Positions 1 through 12,639 of a stretch of DNA of 64,000 bases are shown piece by piece. Numbering within the stretch: the stretch's first letter is position 1; each line of letters begins with the position of its first letter. Position numbers and translations under genes: made by a program. Source of the DNA: Gemmatimonadota bacterium (GTDB taxonomy: Bacteria; Gemmatimonadota; Gemmatimonadetes; Gemmatimonadales; Gemmatimonadaceae); NCBI GenBank assembly GCA_016712265.1, contig JADJRJ010000028.1:310001-374000 (forward strand), given 5' to 3'. Under the pieces are notes generated by a model. The model saw nothing but the letters and a program-made list of their open reading frames with translations. It did no database searches and was not told where the DNA came from.

Positions 1-317
1 GCGACAAGCATCGCCGCAGCGCCAATCCAGATGCCCTGCTCCGCCTCCGCATCCATGGGCTCGAAGAGTGGTTGGGCGGCCAGCAGCCCCGCCGTCGTTA
101 TTCCCCAGGTGGCGATGGCAGCCATTGCCCAGCGTGCGCGCCTGAAGACCCCGATGGCCCCCACTGCCGCCGACACGCCGATCACCAGCTGCAACGCGGC
201 AAACAACTGCGAGCCAGGTTCGGTGTCGCGGAGCTCGCCCAGGGCCTGCCGAAAGGCATCCTTGCTGAATAGCACCAGGGCGACGGAGAGGAGGTAGCGG
301 CCAACGATTCCAATCAC
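1..317 (-). CDS. Membrane protein of unknown function, 3' part cut by window edge
   Basis: Reading the minus strand from a GTG at 317 gives 105 uninterrupted codons that run off the window start. Hydrophobic stretches lie at about residues 2-17, 38-57 and 64-81, and a fourth begins near residue 95, so this looks like a small multi-pass inner-membrane protein, broadly of the DoxX/four-helix kind. The linker after helix 1 is charged, and helices 2 and 3 are joined by a basic RRAR turn. The GTG is the best start because an in-frame TAG lies some 17 codons upstream and no ATG intervenes; no clear ribosome site is visible. I do not recognise a specific family. The reading frame, not any plus-strand frame, is preferred because its protein has a clean transmembrane pattern. 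Confidence 0.6.
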   Translation of the reverse strand, partial: MIGIVGRYLLSVALVLFSKDAFRQALGELRDTEPGSQLFAALQLVIGVSAAVGAIGVFRRARWAMAAIATWGITTAGLLAAQPLFEPMDAEAEQGIWIGAAAMLV

Positions 318-538
318 AGGTACACTCGGCTTGCGTGGGTCGACGCGGGTTGTTGGGTGCCGTGGGTGTTCTACCGCGAAAGGCAGGTTGGCACAAGCAG
401 GCGCGCCATGTCCACGGCACAGTCCGCCAGCCCTGGATACCTGATGGCCTTAGCTTACGACCCGGGCCGCGCGACGCACCACCGCGGGGTCCCTGCTGGC
501 GCCTCCTGGTCCGGACACTCCTGTGTAGCCACGAGTAG

Positions 539-1705
539 ATGCTTCGAGTCGTTTGCCTTCTGTTCCTCACCTGCGTTCCCGTGTTGCTGCCCGGCCAGGA
601 CGCTGCCCTCGAGCGTTCCATCCGCAACGTCTACGGGCAGCTCCTCATCGCGCGGGCCGCTCAGCAGCGGTACAGTACCAGGGATCCCGCCACCGCGGCG
701 GCCAACGATTCCGCGATCGCCGGCTGGTTGCGGGCCGCCGGGGTTCCCGCGGTCGATAGCGTCGGGCGTGCGCAGTATCCGCAAGCCGTCGCCGGTGCGG
801 AGGCTGACGTGCGCCGCTTGCAGGGGGTGGTCAACCTCACACTCCGGATGGCCGTGCCGCGGTATGCCACCTTGGGTGCCTTTCTCGAAGCGACGATGCC
901 GTGGGCGAAGCACGAAAAGGATCTTGTGCGCCTCCGGCCGACGATGGGCGCGGCGCTGGTGAGCGCCCCTCCACCCGCGGTGACCCCCTCCGCGCCAGGT
1001 CCGATACCCCTCCCGAGCGCAGCGCGATCGTCCACGGCCGCGGCGACCCCCGAGCCGACGCAGCGCAATTCCGTGCAGGGCGCGACCCAACTTGAGGGGG
1101 TCTATCTCCGTCGCGTGACCACGACGGGATATGGCGGCATGATCGCTTTTGCGTATCGCCCGTTCCTGCACTATGCGGACGGCTCGGTGTTCATCGATCC
1201 ATCGTTGGCGGGCGCGGCGTTCGATCCCGTGGCGAGTCGAGACACGGCATCGCACGCTTGGGGGCACGTGGTCACGCGCGCCGGGGCCACGTGGCAGGTG
1301 CGCATGCTCAGTACCCAGCGCGCGCGTGATGGCCTGGAGCGTGAGTTCGTCGGGGTCTATCGCCTGACCCCGGCGCGCGCCGGGCAGTCGCTCAGTGGCG
1401 AGTATCGCTCATTGGGCGGCACCGGCAACCTCGCGGTCGGTGGGGATGCGGCGGTGGTGGTCGAGGACCTTTGGTCATTCCTTCCCGACGGCCGCTTCAC
1501 CCGAGGCGGATTCGCGGGGTCATCCAATCGTGGGGTGACGACCGGTTCCACCCGCGCGACAAAGGCCGGACGCTATCGCGCGGACGGCTATGCGATCGAG
1601 CTGACGTATGACGACGGGTCGGTCGAGCGGCTCCTGTTCGGCCTCGACGATACGGGTGGACTGGTGACCGTTGGTGGCGGCGTGTACACGCGCAAACGAG
1701 AGTGA
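539..1705 (+). CDS. Secreted protein of unknown function
   Basis: The 388-residue product begins with a short signal peptide (MLRVVCLLFLTCVPVLLPGQ) and is therefore expected in the periplasm or outer membrane. Residues about 20-140 look helical; they are followed by a Pro/Ala/Ser-rich linker (about 140-180). The C-terminal half (about 185-388) is rich in Gly, aromatic and alternating polar residues, suggesting a lipocalin-like beta barrel; GVYLRR near its start and GGVYTRKRE at its end fit beta strands. I recognise no catalytic motif. It stands alone between the divergent edge gene and the convergent S9 peptidase gene. Confidence 0.7.
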   Translation: MLRVVCLLFLTCVPVLLPGQDAALERSIRNVYGQLLIARAAQQRYSTRDPATAAANDSAIAGWLRAAGVPAVDSVGRAQYPQAVAGAEADVRRLQGVVNLTLRMAVPRYATLGAFLEATMPWAKHEKDLVRLRPTMGAALVSAPPPAVTPSAPGPIPLPSAARSSTAAATPEPTQRNSVQGATQLEGVYLRRVTTTGYGGMIAFAYRPFLHYADGSVFIDPSLAGAAFDPVASRDTASHAWGHVVTRAGATWQVRMLSTQRARDGLEREFVGVYRLTPARAGQSLSGEYRSLGGTGNLAVGGDAAVVVEDLWSFLPDGRFTRGGFAGSSNRGVTTGSTRATKAGRYRADGYAIELTYDDGSVERLLFGLDDTGGLVTVGGGVYTRKRE

Positions 1706-1777
1706 GGTACCGGCAGCGATAGCGCTGGCCGGTCGCACTGCCGGGTCCCTTCCAACCCGGTAGTGCGTCGGCGTCCC

Positions 1778-3688
1778 CTATCGCCCGCTGTGATCCACCG
1801 AACCGTCCTTTAGGTAGCGATCGAAGAAGTCGAGCATCTCGCCCAGCATCGCCTTCGTGTTCTCCCGGCCGTAGACGTAGTAGGTCTCGTTAGGGTACTT
1901 CCGGTACTCCACCACCTTGGAGTGTTTCGCCAGCTCGCGTGCGTACTTCCACGCCGCGTACTCGGTATCGAGCACGTCCAGGCCGAAGCCGTGGATGAGC
2001 ATCGCTGGCGCGGTCGCATCCTTTGCCTTGTGGATGGCCGAGCTGCGGCGGTAGATCGAGTCCACGGCGGGCGTGGAGGGCCAGCGCCCCAGTTCGTAGT
2101 GGAGCAGCTGGCTGTGCTGAAGCTGCGGCACCACTGTGTGGAAGTCGGTCACGTCCCCGTAGCCGGAGCCCGAGATCGCCGCCTGGAACACGCCGGGGGC
2201 GAACGAGGTGGCGTACATCGTGAGCATCCCGCCGTAGCTGATCCCCGTGATCCCGATCTTCCCGGGATTCACATACGCCTGCTGCTTGGCCCACGTCACC
2301 CCCGCGAGGACGTCGCGCAGGTCGCCGTGTCCCCAGTCGCGGTTGTTGGCGTCCTCGAAGCGCTTGCCGTAGCCGGAGCTGCCCCGCACGTTGGGCGCGA
2401 TCACGACGTATCCGCGACTGGCGAAGAACTGCGGCTGCAATTGGTAGTTGTCCAAGAACTGCTGCGTCGGGCCCCCGTGCACGTACATGATGACCGGCGC
2501 CTGGTCACCGGCCCGCAACCCCTTCGGCTTGTAGAGATAGGCGTTGATCGTGAGGCCCTCGTTGGTCCAGGCGATCTTCTCGGGCTCGATAAGCTGCGAG
2601 GCGATGGCGCCTTCGGGGTCGGAGTCGGTGAGCTGCCGGGGCGTTCCACCGGCCGCGGGCACGACGAAGAGGTCCGGCGCACGCGTCGGCGTGCCGAAGG
2701 CGTACGAGATGAAGTGCCCATTGGGCGACCATTCCGCGCGCGACAGCAGCCCCACCGGCGGAGCCACGACGGTGCGGGCCGTCCCTCCAGTCGCCGGCGC
2801 CACCTTCAACGACTGCGTCCCGTTCGTGATCGAGAGGAAGAGCACCTGGCTTCCGTCGGGGGACCACCGCGCGTCGCTCTGGTCGGCGCGCTCTACCGCG
2901 AGCGGGCGCGGCGTACCGCCGGCCAGTGGGGCGAGCCAGTAGTTGGCCCACCCGCTGCGCTGCGAGCGGAAGAGGATGGTCTTCCCGTCGGGTGACACGC
3001 GCGCAAAGCCGAAGGACGCGCCCTGTCGATAGTCGAAGTAGTCCTTGTCGCTGAGCACAAGGCGCGCCGGGCCGCCCACGGCCGGAATGGAGAAGACATC
3101 GTGGTCGACCCAGCGCGAGTCGAGGCGCGTGTAGAGCACCCGGCTGCCGTCGGGCGTGAACGAGGGAAAGCCCTCGTACAGCGGGGACGAGGTCAGGCGC
3201 GTGGCGACGCCCGTCTCGACATCCACCACATACACGTCCTCGCTTCCGTTTCGGTCGTTGGCCAGGGCGATCCGGTCGCCGGTGGGCGAGAAGGCGTATG
3301 ATCGCACATGGCCGGAGAGGCGCGTGATGCGGCGCTCGGTGCCCGCCGCGATGTCGAAGCCGAAGACGTCGTTCCCTCCCTCCACTCCCTTCACATACGT
3401 CACCAAACGGCCGTCGGGTGAGCGACGAAGCTGCGACGCCCCGCCGAGCGATGGTGTGTGTCGGGTAGGAGCCCCACCATTTACCCCCACGGACGCGAGG
3501 GCACCGTCGCCGCCGATGTAGATCAGTCGCGTGCCGTCGCTTGACCAGACCGGGGATTCTCCGGCACCAATGGCGGACAGCACCGACTGGAATAGGTCGA
3601 TCGACGGCGGTGTGTCCACCTGGGCCGCGAGCGTCGATGCACCGACGATCGTGAAGGATGCGAGAGCAAAGGCACGAGTGCGGCGCAT
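1778..3688 (-). CDS. S9 family (prolyl oligopeptidase-like) peptidase with TolB/WD40-type propeller
   Basis: A 636-residue exported protein with a signal peptide at residues 1-22. Residues about 40-360 carry repeated SPDG/SPNG/TPDG motifs typical of a TolB/DPP-IV-like beta propeller. Residues about 385-630 form the alpha/beta hydrolase domain. The nucleophile elbow is GISYGG with Ser484, preceded by the oxyanion-type HGGP at 404-407. The acid is likely Asp571 in the HGFGLD segment. The third member is odd: where S9 enzymes usually have a histidine in a 'YP.E.H' motif, this protein reads YPNETYY (598-604), so the usual catalytic His is not obvious. Expected role is cleavage of peptides in the periplasm. 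It is convergent with the preceding gene. Confidence 0.9.
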   Translation of the reverse strand: MRRTRAFALASFTIVGASTLAAQVDTPPSIDLFQSVLSAIGAGESPVWSSDGTRLIYIGGDGALASVGVNGGAPTRHTPSLGGASQLRRSPDGRLVTYVKGVEGGNDVFGFDIAAGTERRITRLSGHVRSYAFSPTGDRIALANDRNGSEDVYVVDVETGVATRLTSSPLYEGFPSFTPDGSRVLYTRLDSRWVDHDVFSIPAVGGPARLVLSDKDYFDYRQGASFGFARVSPDGKTILFRSQRSGWANYWLAPLAGGTPRPLAVERADQSDARWSPDGSQVLFLSITNGTQSLKVAPATGGTARTVVAPPVGLLSRAEWSPNGHFISYAFGTPTRAPDLFVVPAAGGTPRQLTDSDPEGAIASQLIEPEKIAWTNEGLTINAYLYKPKGLRAGDQAPVIMYVHGGPTQQFLDNYQLQPQFFASRGYVVIAPNVRGSSGYGKRFEDANNRDWGHGDLRDVLAGVTWAKQQAYVNPGKIGITGISYGGMLTMYATSFAPGVFQAAISGSGYGDVTDFHTVVPQLQHSQLLHYELGRWPSTPAVDSIYRRSSAIHKAKDATAPAMLIHGFGLDVLDTEYAAWKYARELAKHSKVVEYRKYPNETYYVYGRENTKAMLGEMLDFFDRYLKDGSVDHSGR

Positions 3689-3796
3689 GGGGATCCGATT
3701 CAGGGTCGACGGAGTATGCGCTCTACGCTCCCGTCGCGCGAGCCGTCCGGGGCTCGGGACAATACCCCGGAGTGAGGCCGCTTTAGCCCCCGCGGT

Positions 3797-5797
3797 CTAG
3801 CTGTGCTGGCCGGGGTCCGTGGCCGCGCGGGTTGCGGGATCGGGATCGAACACTCGCTCCGTGGCCGCCGCCGGTTCGCCGCTGTCGAGCAAGAGGGCCC
3901 GCTCGACGACGCGCGTTACGTGGGCGCGTGTGACCAACCCGACCAGCTCACCGCCCGGCAAGGTGACCACGGGTAGCGCCGCCAGGTCGCGCAAGCCGAG
4001 TCGACGCACCACCTCCTCGAGCCCGGCCTCGAGTGAGACGGCCGGCGTGGCGACCAGCAGGTCCCCGACAATGAGCGCCGGCAAGGCGTCCCGGTTGCGC
4101 GCAGCTTGTGCGAGCAGGCTGACCGGGAGGATGCCGGCGAGTCGTCCTGCGGCGTCCACGACCGGGAACAAGGGTTGCGCGGAGAACGCCACCCGACGAA
4201 GCACGGGCTCGATGGCCTCGTGCTCGTGCAGGATGAGGGGGGTGGCGTCGTACGCATCCTTCACGCGCAACCGCGCGAGCACGTCGCGTTCGCTGGGCTG
4301 CTGGAGCACGACTCCTCGCCGACGCAACCAGCCACTGTACAGGTCGTCACGTTCAAAGCGGCGTGCGACGACGATCGCGAGCCCGGTGACGAGCATCAGC
4401 GGCGCCATGAGGGCGTAGTCGTCGGTGAGTTCAAACACAAGCAGGATCGCGGTGATAGGCGCACCGGTGGCAGCCCCCACCACGCCACCCATGGCGACAA
4501 ACGCCCACGCGGCGGGCTGTACTCCAAGCGAGGGTAGCAGTGCGCCCAGCAGTCCAGCCAGGGCCGCACCAGTGGCCGCTCCCACGTACATCGAGGGCGC
4601 GAACAAGCCCCCGGAGCCACCGGTCCCGAGCGTCAGTGCTGTCGCGACGATCTTCGCGAAGCAGAGGGCGAGGATCACGTACCAGGCCACGCCGCCGAAC
4701 ACCTCGGCAGGAATCGCGAGATGGCCTGGCCCGAGCAGGAGACCGTTCGAGAGCCAGACCATGAGTCCCACGGTGGCTCCGCCCAGCGCGGCCTTTGTAC
4801 GTGGCGTGAGTGGTGATCGGGCAACGGCCTCGCCGACCCCAAAATACGTGCGCACGAACACCACCGTCACCAACCCGCAGGCGAGGCCGAGGAGTGGTGG
4901 CAGGGCGAGCAGTTCGAACCACGAACGCGACGGGTGCAGGTTGGGCACCGGGAACGCCGGATGTACACCAAACACGGCAGTGGAAATCACCGATGCCACG
5001 ACGCTCGCGACCACGACGGTGGGGAAGGCGGCGACCTGCAGGCCGCCCAGGACCTCTTCAAGGGCGAAGAAGGCACCCGCCAACGGAGCATTGAAGGCGG
5101 CCGAGATACCGGCCGCAGTCCCCGCTGCGACCAACAGGCGCGTGCGGTCACGCGAGAAGCGAAAGGCGCGCGACAGCACGGAGCCCAGGCCGCCACCAAG
5201 CACCGCGGCCGGCCCCTCGGCTCCCACGGAGCCGCCGGCGCCAAGGGTTACGGCGCTCGACACACTCCGCGCGGCGAGCGGTTGCAAGGGGACGACACCA
5301 CCCTCACGCTTGACTCGTCGCTTGAGGTCGGGGACGTTGAGTCCCTCTTCGCGCGGCGCCCATCGGCGCATGACCGACACGGCCGCCACGAAGCCAAGGG
5401 CAGTGAGCAGGGGGCGGTAGGCGGGATTGCGCAGGGCCTCGACGCGTGCGCCCGGCCAGCGGATGAACAAAGCGTCGCTGAGATCCACCAGCGAGTAGAA
5501 GCCAACGACGCCGAGGGCGGCGGCCGCGCCGATTACGACGGCAAACGCGAGGAGGACGGCATTCTCGGAGAGGTCGAGGGTGCCGAACCATTCGACGAAC
5601 TCGTCCCAGCCTCCGGCGGCGGCGCGGCGCGGCCCGAAGGTGAGCTGACGGGTGCGCCGTCGGGCCTGAACCTCGGCGGCGCGCACCGCACGAGCCGCGC
5701 GCTCACCCAGGCGACCGAAGTGCGCGAGCACGCCCAGCAGGCGATCCAGCGGACGAGGAGCACCGTGGGAAGGAGGAACCGGCGGCATGTTCCGCAA
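3797..5797 (-). CDS. ClC-type chloride channel/antiporter with C-terminal CBS pair
   Basis: This 666-residue membrane protein has the ClC selectivity motifs: GSVGAEGP at 189-196 (gating Glu194 kept) and GTGGSGGLFAP at 391-401, with a further conserved GAATGAPITA helix later. Residues about 80-480 are the multi-helix transport core. Residues about 510-640 look like two CBS domains, which in this family bind nucleotides and tune transport. An arginine-rich amphipathic N-terminus (about 20-60) precedes the core. Two starts fit, ATG at 5797 or at 5788 three codons later. Likely an inner-membrane chloride/proton exchanger or channel; which of the two cannot be decided from sequence. Confidence 0.92.
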   Translation of the reverse strand: MRNMPPVPPSHGAPRPLDRLLGVLAHFGRLGERAARAVRAAEVQARRRTRQLTFGPRRAAAGGWDEFVEWFGTLDLSENAVLLAFAVVIGAAAALGVVGFYSLVDLSDALFIRWPGARVEALRNPAYRPLLTALGFVAAVSVMRRWAPREEGLNVPDLKRRVKREGGVVPLQPLAARSVSSAVTLGAGGSVGAEGPAAVLGGGLGSVLSRAFRFSRDRTRLLVAAGTAAGISAAFNAPLAGAFFALEEVLGGLQVAAFPTVVVASVVASVISTAVFGVHPAFPVPNLHPSRSWFELLALPPLLGLACGLVTVVFVRTYFGVGEAVARSPLTPRTKAALGGATVGLMVWLSNGLLLGPGHLAIPAEVFGGVAWYVILALCFAKIVATALTLGTGGSGGLFAPSMYVGAATGAALAGLLGALLPSLGVQPAAWAFVAMGGVVGAATGAPITAILLVFELTDDYALMAPLMLVTGLAIVVARRFERDDLYSGWLRRRGVVLQQPSERDVLARLRVKDAYDATPLILHEHEAIEPVLRRVAFSAQPLFPVVDAAGRLAGILPVSLLAQAARNRDALPALIVGDLLVATPAVSLEAGLEEVVRRLGLRDLAALPVVTLPGGELVGLVTRAHVTRVVERALLLDSGEPAAATERVFDPDPATRAATDPGQHS

Positions 5798-5877
5798 GAT
5801 AGACGCTCGCTGGCCTCCGTCCGAACGTTATGGCCGGATTTCTCGATGAATGGGCGACGCGGCGGTACAGACGCGAC

Positions 5878-9024
<3,147 letters not shown>

Positions 9025-9182
9025 CGGGGGTCGCTGGTGCGAGTCGTGGGGCGAGGGATCGCTCCGGTGGGGAGGGGAGCGCTCCAGTTACGAAAGTACT
9101 TGCCTGGCCGCCCGTTGCGGCACCATGCCGCTGCCCTTGCGGGCGAAGTCGCCGTTGGGCTTTGTCCCCGCGTCTGCCGTCT

Positions 9183-10859
9183 CTACCTGTCCACCCGCAT
9201 CATCAGCCCTTTCACCCCCCGATCCGGGACGGTCACCCGCACTGGCTCCATCGCACCGCCGCCCAGGCGCGCCGCGACGACGGTCAGTTCGATCCCTGCG
9301 GGGAGGTCGCACAGCGTCGCGCGCCCGTAGCCGTCGGTGGTCAGCTCCCGGACGGCGGGCTCCGAACGCGTCCGGCTCACGACCCGCGTCCAGGTCAATT
9401 GCAGGGGGAGGTTGGCGACGAGGGAGTCGCCATCGCTGGTGCGCAGGGAGAGCCGGAGGGCGCCCGTGCCCCGACGGGCCGTGCGGCCGGGGCACAAGCG
9501 GGTGAAGATGTCCCGGGCGTTGAACGCGCGCAGCGTCACGCGCGGGGCGCGGCCCTGCTGCACCTCCACGCGGGCCTCGGCGGCCGCGAGGCCTAACGAG
9601 TCATATCCCGGCGACTCGACCAGGAGCGACCAGCTGCCATTCGGGACCGAGTCGACGGTGAACGCCCCCGAGCCACGGGCGATGGCGGTCAGTCGGCTGC
9701 CGGCGAGGCGAATCCGGGCCCCTTCCCAGGGTCTGTTGGCGCTGTCGCGCACGATACCGGCGATGCTGGCCAGGCTCGTGCCTCGCACGAACTCCTCGGC
9801 GGCTACCTCGCCGCCCTCCTCTCTTAACGGAAGGTTGGTCGGCCGTACCAGCAGCCAGGGCGCCGTGGTGAGCGGCGTGGTAAGCGGGGACGTCGGCCGT
9901 GCGGCGATCGGGAGGCGAATGAACCACCGACGGACGATCCAGGCGCCGCTGCCGAGTCGCGCAAAGTGGACCTCGCCGCCGACAAAGGCACTGGTGGCAT
10001 TCGGGATCCCGCGGGAGTAGGTGAACTCGACAAATCGGAGTTCGAAGGTGCGTTCGTCGAGCCAGGCCGTGCCGATCACGTCCGGCAGGGTGCGCTCCGG
10101 CAGTGGACGGAAGCCGAGTCCGATGAGCCCGGGGCGATTGCGCTGCCGCCGTTCCTCAAAACAATGATCTCGCACGAAGGCGTCGGAGAGGAGCACCTCG
10201 GCGTCGGGGCCGTAGTATGTCGTGCTGCCGTCGGTCTCGCTCCACCAGTATCCCTTGAGCGAGAGGGAGTCGGGATCGACCGAGGTGAAAGGGCGTGAGA
10301 CGACACCGGCGACCTCGCTGCGCGTCTCGCTGAGGATGCGTGCGTCGCGCGGCTCGAGCTCGCGGACGTAGCGCGTCACATGGGCGCGAAACAGCTCATC
10401 GCGGAGCGAGAGCTGCGAGGCAAACAACGCCGTGCGTGCCTCTTCCCAGAGGGAGGCGATACGGGCCACGTTGCCGTTGCGTGCGCAGGTGGCGAGGCCC
10501 GTGACCACGACTTCTGGCAGCGTGTAGAGGACCGCCTCGATCTGCAGGTCCCGCACGACCGTTTCACCGGGTCCCACGTCGAAGGGGGTTGTCTGCACGC
10601 GGCGGACGCCAATCCGCTTGGCGCTGAGGATGTATCGACCGGCGGCGGGAAGCCGGATGGCGAAGGTGCCGTCGGCGGCGGAGAGCGCGGCGCCGCTGCG
10701 TTGCGACCCGCCCTCCGGGAAGACCTCGACGACCACCCCGCCTAACGGTGATGCGGTCGCGCGCTCGGTGAGGTGGCCCCGCACGAGCTGGGCCTCGACC
10801 ACCCATGGCGCGAGGAGCGACAGTGCGGCGAGCGCTGCGGCGCGGAGGCGCACCCTCAT
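9183..10859 (-). CDS. Secreted carboxypeptidase-regulatory-like domain protein, paralogue B
   Basis: The 558-residue product has a signal peptide (1-23) and two Ig-like carboxypeptidase-regulatory domains, at about 24-105 and about 375-450. Between them lies a roughly 250-residue middle region shared with the upstream gene, including an LWEEAR segment, an RDHCF motif and a WFIRLP segment. Cysteines sit in equivalent places in both proteins (ATCAR, DHCF, RLCPG, ATLCDLP). The start codon overlaps the stop of the upstream paralogue as ATGA (10856-10859), so the two are probably translationally coupled. Families with this domain usually act at the outer membrane, often with TonB-dependent receptors; the specific role is unknown. 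Confidence 0.82.
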   Translation of the reverse strand: MRVRLRAAALAALSLLAPWVVEAQLVRGHLTERATASPLGGVVVEVFPEGGSQRSGAALSAADGTFAIRLPAAGRYILSAKRIGVRRVQTTPFDVGPGETVVRDLQIEAVLYTLPEVVVTGLATCARNGNVARIASLWEEARTALFASQLSLRDELFRAHVTRYVRELEPRDARILSETRSEVAGVVSRPFTSVDPDSLSLKGYWWSETDGSTTYYGPDAEVLLSDAFVRDHCFEERRQRNRPGLIGLGFRPLPERTLPDVIGTAWLDERTFELRFVEFTYSRGIPNATSAFVGGEVHFARLGSGAWIVRRWFIRLPIAARPTSPLTTPLTTAPWLLVRPTNLPLREEGGEVAAEEFVRGTSLASIAGIVRDSANRPWEGARIRLAGSRLTAIARGSGAFTVDSVPNGSWSLLVESPGYDSLGLAAAEARVEVQQGRAPRVTLRAFNARDIFTRLCPGRTARRGTGALRLSLRTSDGDSLVANLPLQLTWTRVVSRTRSEPAVRELTTDGYGRATLCDLPAGIELTVVAARLGGGAMEPVRVTVPDRGVKGLMMRVDR

Positions 10860-12523
10860 GGTGGCATGCGCAGCGCGTGGATGCTGCCCGGTCGGAGTCG
10901 CAGCGAATCACGCGCCACGAGGGCCCTATCGGCACCGAGCAGCTCGATGCGGAGCGGTTGCCGGGCCGGGATGTTGCAGAAGGTGGCGCTCCGCGCTTCA
11001 TCGAGCCCGCTCACTTCGGTCTGTGGCGTGATACGTATGGACGTGGCACCGGAGTTCGGCTTCTCGAAGGTGTCGAAGCGTATCCGGACGGTGGTGACAT
11101 CGGGGCGCGTCACCACGAGTCGCAGCGCCCCGCGATCCTCGTCCATCTCCGCGCGGTCGCACAACCGACGCAACAGCGGCTCGGTGCCGATCGCCCGGAG
11201 TGCGGTCACCGACTGGCTGGCTTCGGCAATATCCAGCTCCTGCTCGGCCGCGAGCAGTCCAAGGGCCTCGTAATCCGGGTGTTCGAGGATGAGGGTGAAG
11301 CCGCCAGCCGGCAGGGAATCGAGCCGAAAGTAGCCATCCGCCCGTGTGGTGGCGCGATGTGCAGTGCCAGACAAACGGACAGTTGCACCTCGCAGGGGCA
11401 GGTGACCCGTGGAGTCTGTGGCGCGTCCGGTGAGGGACGCGGATTGGGACGTTGATCGTGCACCGTCCGGCGTGACCTCCCCACCATCCTCCTTGTAGCG
11501 CAGCACTTCCATGGGGGCGGTGGAGCCCGGCAACCCGGACGATCGGGCGATCCCGAGTTCCGGCATGCGGATGAACCACCGCGACACGTACCAGGTCCCG
11601 TTTGGCGTAACCGAAAACCGGACCTCGCCGCGTGGGTCGCCGCGTGGCACGACCTGCGATACGTTAAGGTAGCGAAATTCGACCAGGCGCAGCTCGTGCG
11701 AGGCGCTGTCCATCCAGAACGATCCCCGGATCTCCGGCGTCGTGCGGTCGAGCAGGGGTTCGAAGGCCAGGCCCACGAGCCCCTCCCGTGCGCGGGGAAC
11801 GAGGGAGAAGCAATGGTCGCGCAGGAACTCCGGTGAGGTGAGAATCTCGGCGTCGGGCGCAAAGAAACTGTAGGCCCCGTCGGGGTCGGCCTGCATGTAC
11901 CCCTTGTTCGACAACTCCTCAGGCGTGAGCGCGCGGAATGGGCGTTCCGTGGTCCCGCGCCTGACGCTGCGTTCCTCGCGGGTGATCCGGAGCGACGACG
12001 GGCTGAGTTGCCGCGTGTACCGGACCATGGTCGCCGTGAAGAGCCGATCCCGCAGGGCGAGGCGACTGGCCGTGAGCGCTGCGCGGGTCTCGTCCCACAG
12101 CACAGCGACCTGCGCGGCCTCGTTGGGGCGGATCGAGCACGGTGCGTCCGTGACGACCTCGATGACCGGGAGTGCCGCGGTGAAGTCGATCGCCTCGAGC
12201 GTGATGTCGTGACGGCGTGCATCACCAACGCCGAGTGCGAAGGGCGGGGAGGCGTAACGCTTGAGGCCCACGCGCTTGGCGGTGAGGACAAAGCGGCCCG
12301 CCGCACTGGCCTGCACCGCGAACTCGCCACGCGCGTCGGTGAGGACGGCGACGGCGGCGCGACGCGGCGCGGCGCCTTCCACTCCGGCGTCATCGAGCTG
12401 CACGACGACCCCGGAGATCGGGGCGCGGGTGAGGGCGTCGGTGACGGTGCCCCGGACGACCTGCGCGTGCGCCAGCGCCGCCACGAGGCTTGCGAGCGAC
12501 AGGAGACGCCACCGAATCCTCAC
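10856..12523 (-). CDS. Secreted carboxypeptidase-regulatory-like domain protein, paralogue A
   Basis: I place the start at the GTG at 12523: it is preceded by a GAAGG ribosome site and yields a good signal peptide (MRIRWRLLSLASLVAALAHA) followed directly by the mature QVVRGTVTDA domain. A longer frame reaching 12625 would bury that signal. The 555-residue protein has carboxypeptidase-regulatory domains at about 20-100 and about 360-430, and matches the downstream gene across its whole length, so the pair arose by tandem duplication. Conserved cysteines occur in APCSI, RDHCF, RLCDR and ATFCNIP. It faces a TonB-family gene across a short divergent promoter region, which suggests co-regulation with outer-membrane transport. 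Confidence 0.82.
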   Translation of the reverse strand: MRIRWRLLSLASLVAALAHAQVVRGTVTDALTRAPISGVVVQLDDAGVEGAAPRRAAVAVLTDARGEFAVQASAAGRFVLTAKRVGLKRYASPPFALGVGDARRHDITLEAIDFTAALPVIEVVTDAPCSIRPNEAAQVAVLWDETRAALTASRLALRDRLFTATMVRYTRQLSPSSLRITREERSVRRGTTERPFRALTPEELSNKGYMQADPDGAYSFFAPDAEILTSPEFLRDHCFSLVPRAREGLVGLAFEPLLDRTTPEIRGSFWMDSASHELRLVEFRYLNVSQVVPRGDPRGEVRFSVTPNGTWYVSRWFIRMPELGIARSSGLPGSTAPMEVLRYKEDGGEVTPDGARSTSQSASLTGRATDSTGHLPLRGATVRLSGTAHRATTRADGYFRLDSLPAGGFTLILEHPDYEALGLLAAEQELDIAEASQSVTALRAIGTEPLLRRLCDRAEMDEDRGALRLVVTRPDVTTVRIRFDTFEKPNSGATSIRITPQTEVSGLDEARSATFCNIPARQPLRIELLGADRALVARDSLRLRPGSIHALRMPP

Positions 12524-12639
12524 GGAGCCTTCACCCGATCGTAATGGATCGATAACCGCAGTTTCACCACGCTGGCCGACGTTAGGGGTAGCAGGAGAGG
12601 GAACCGCGCAGGCCATCCCACACACCGATGGAGGAATCG

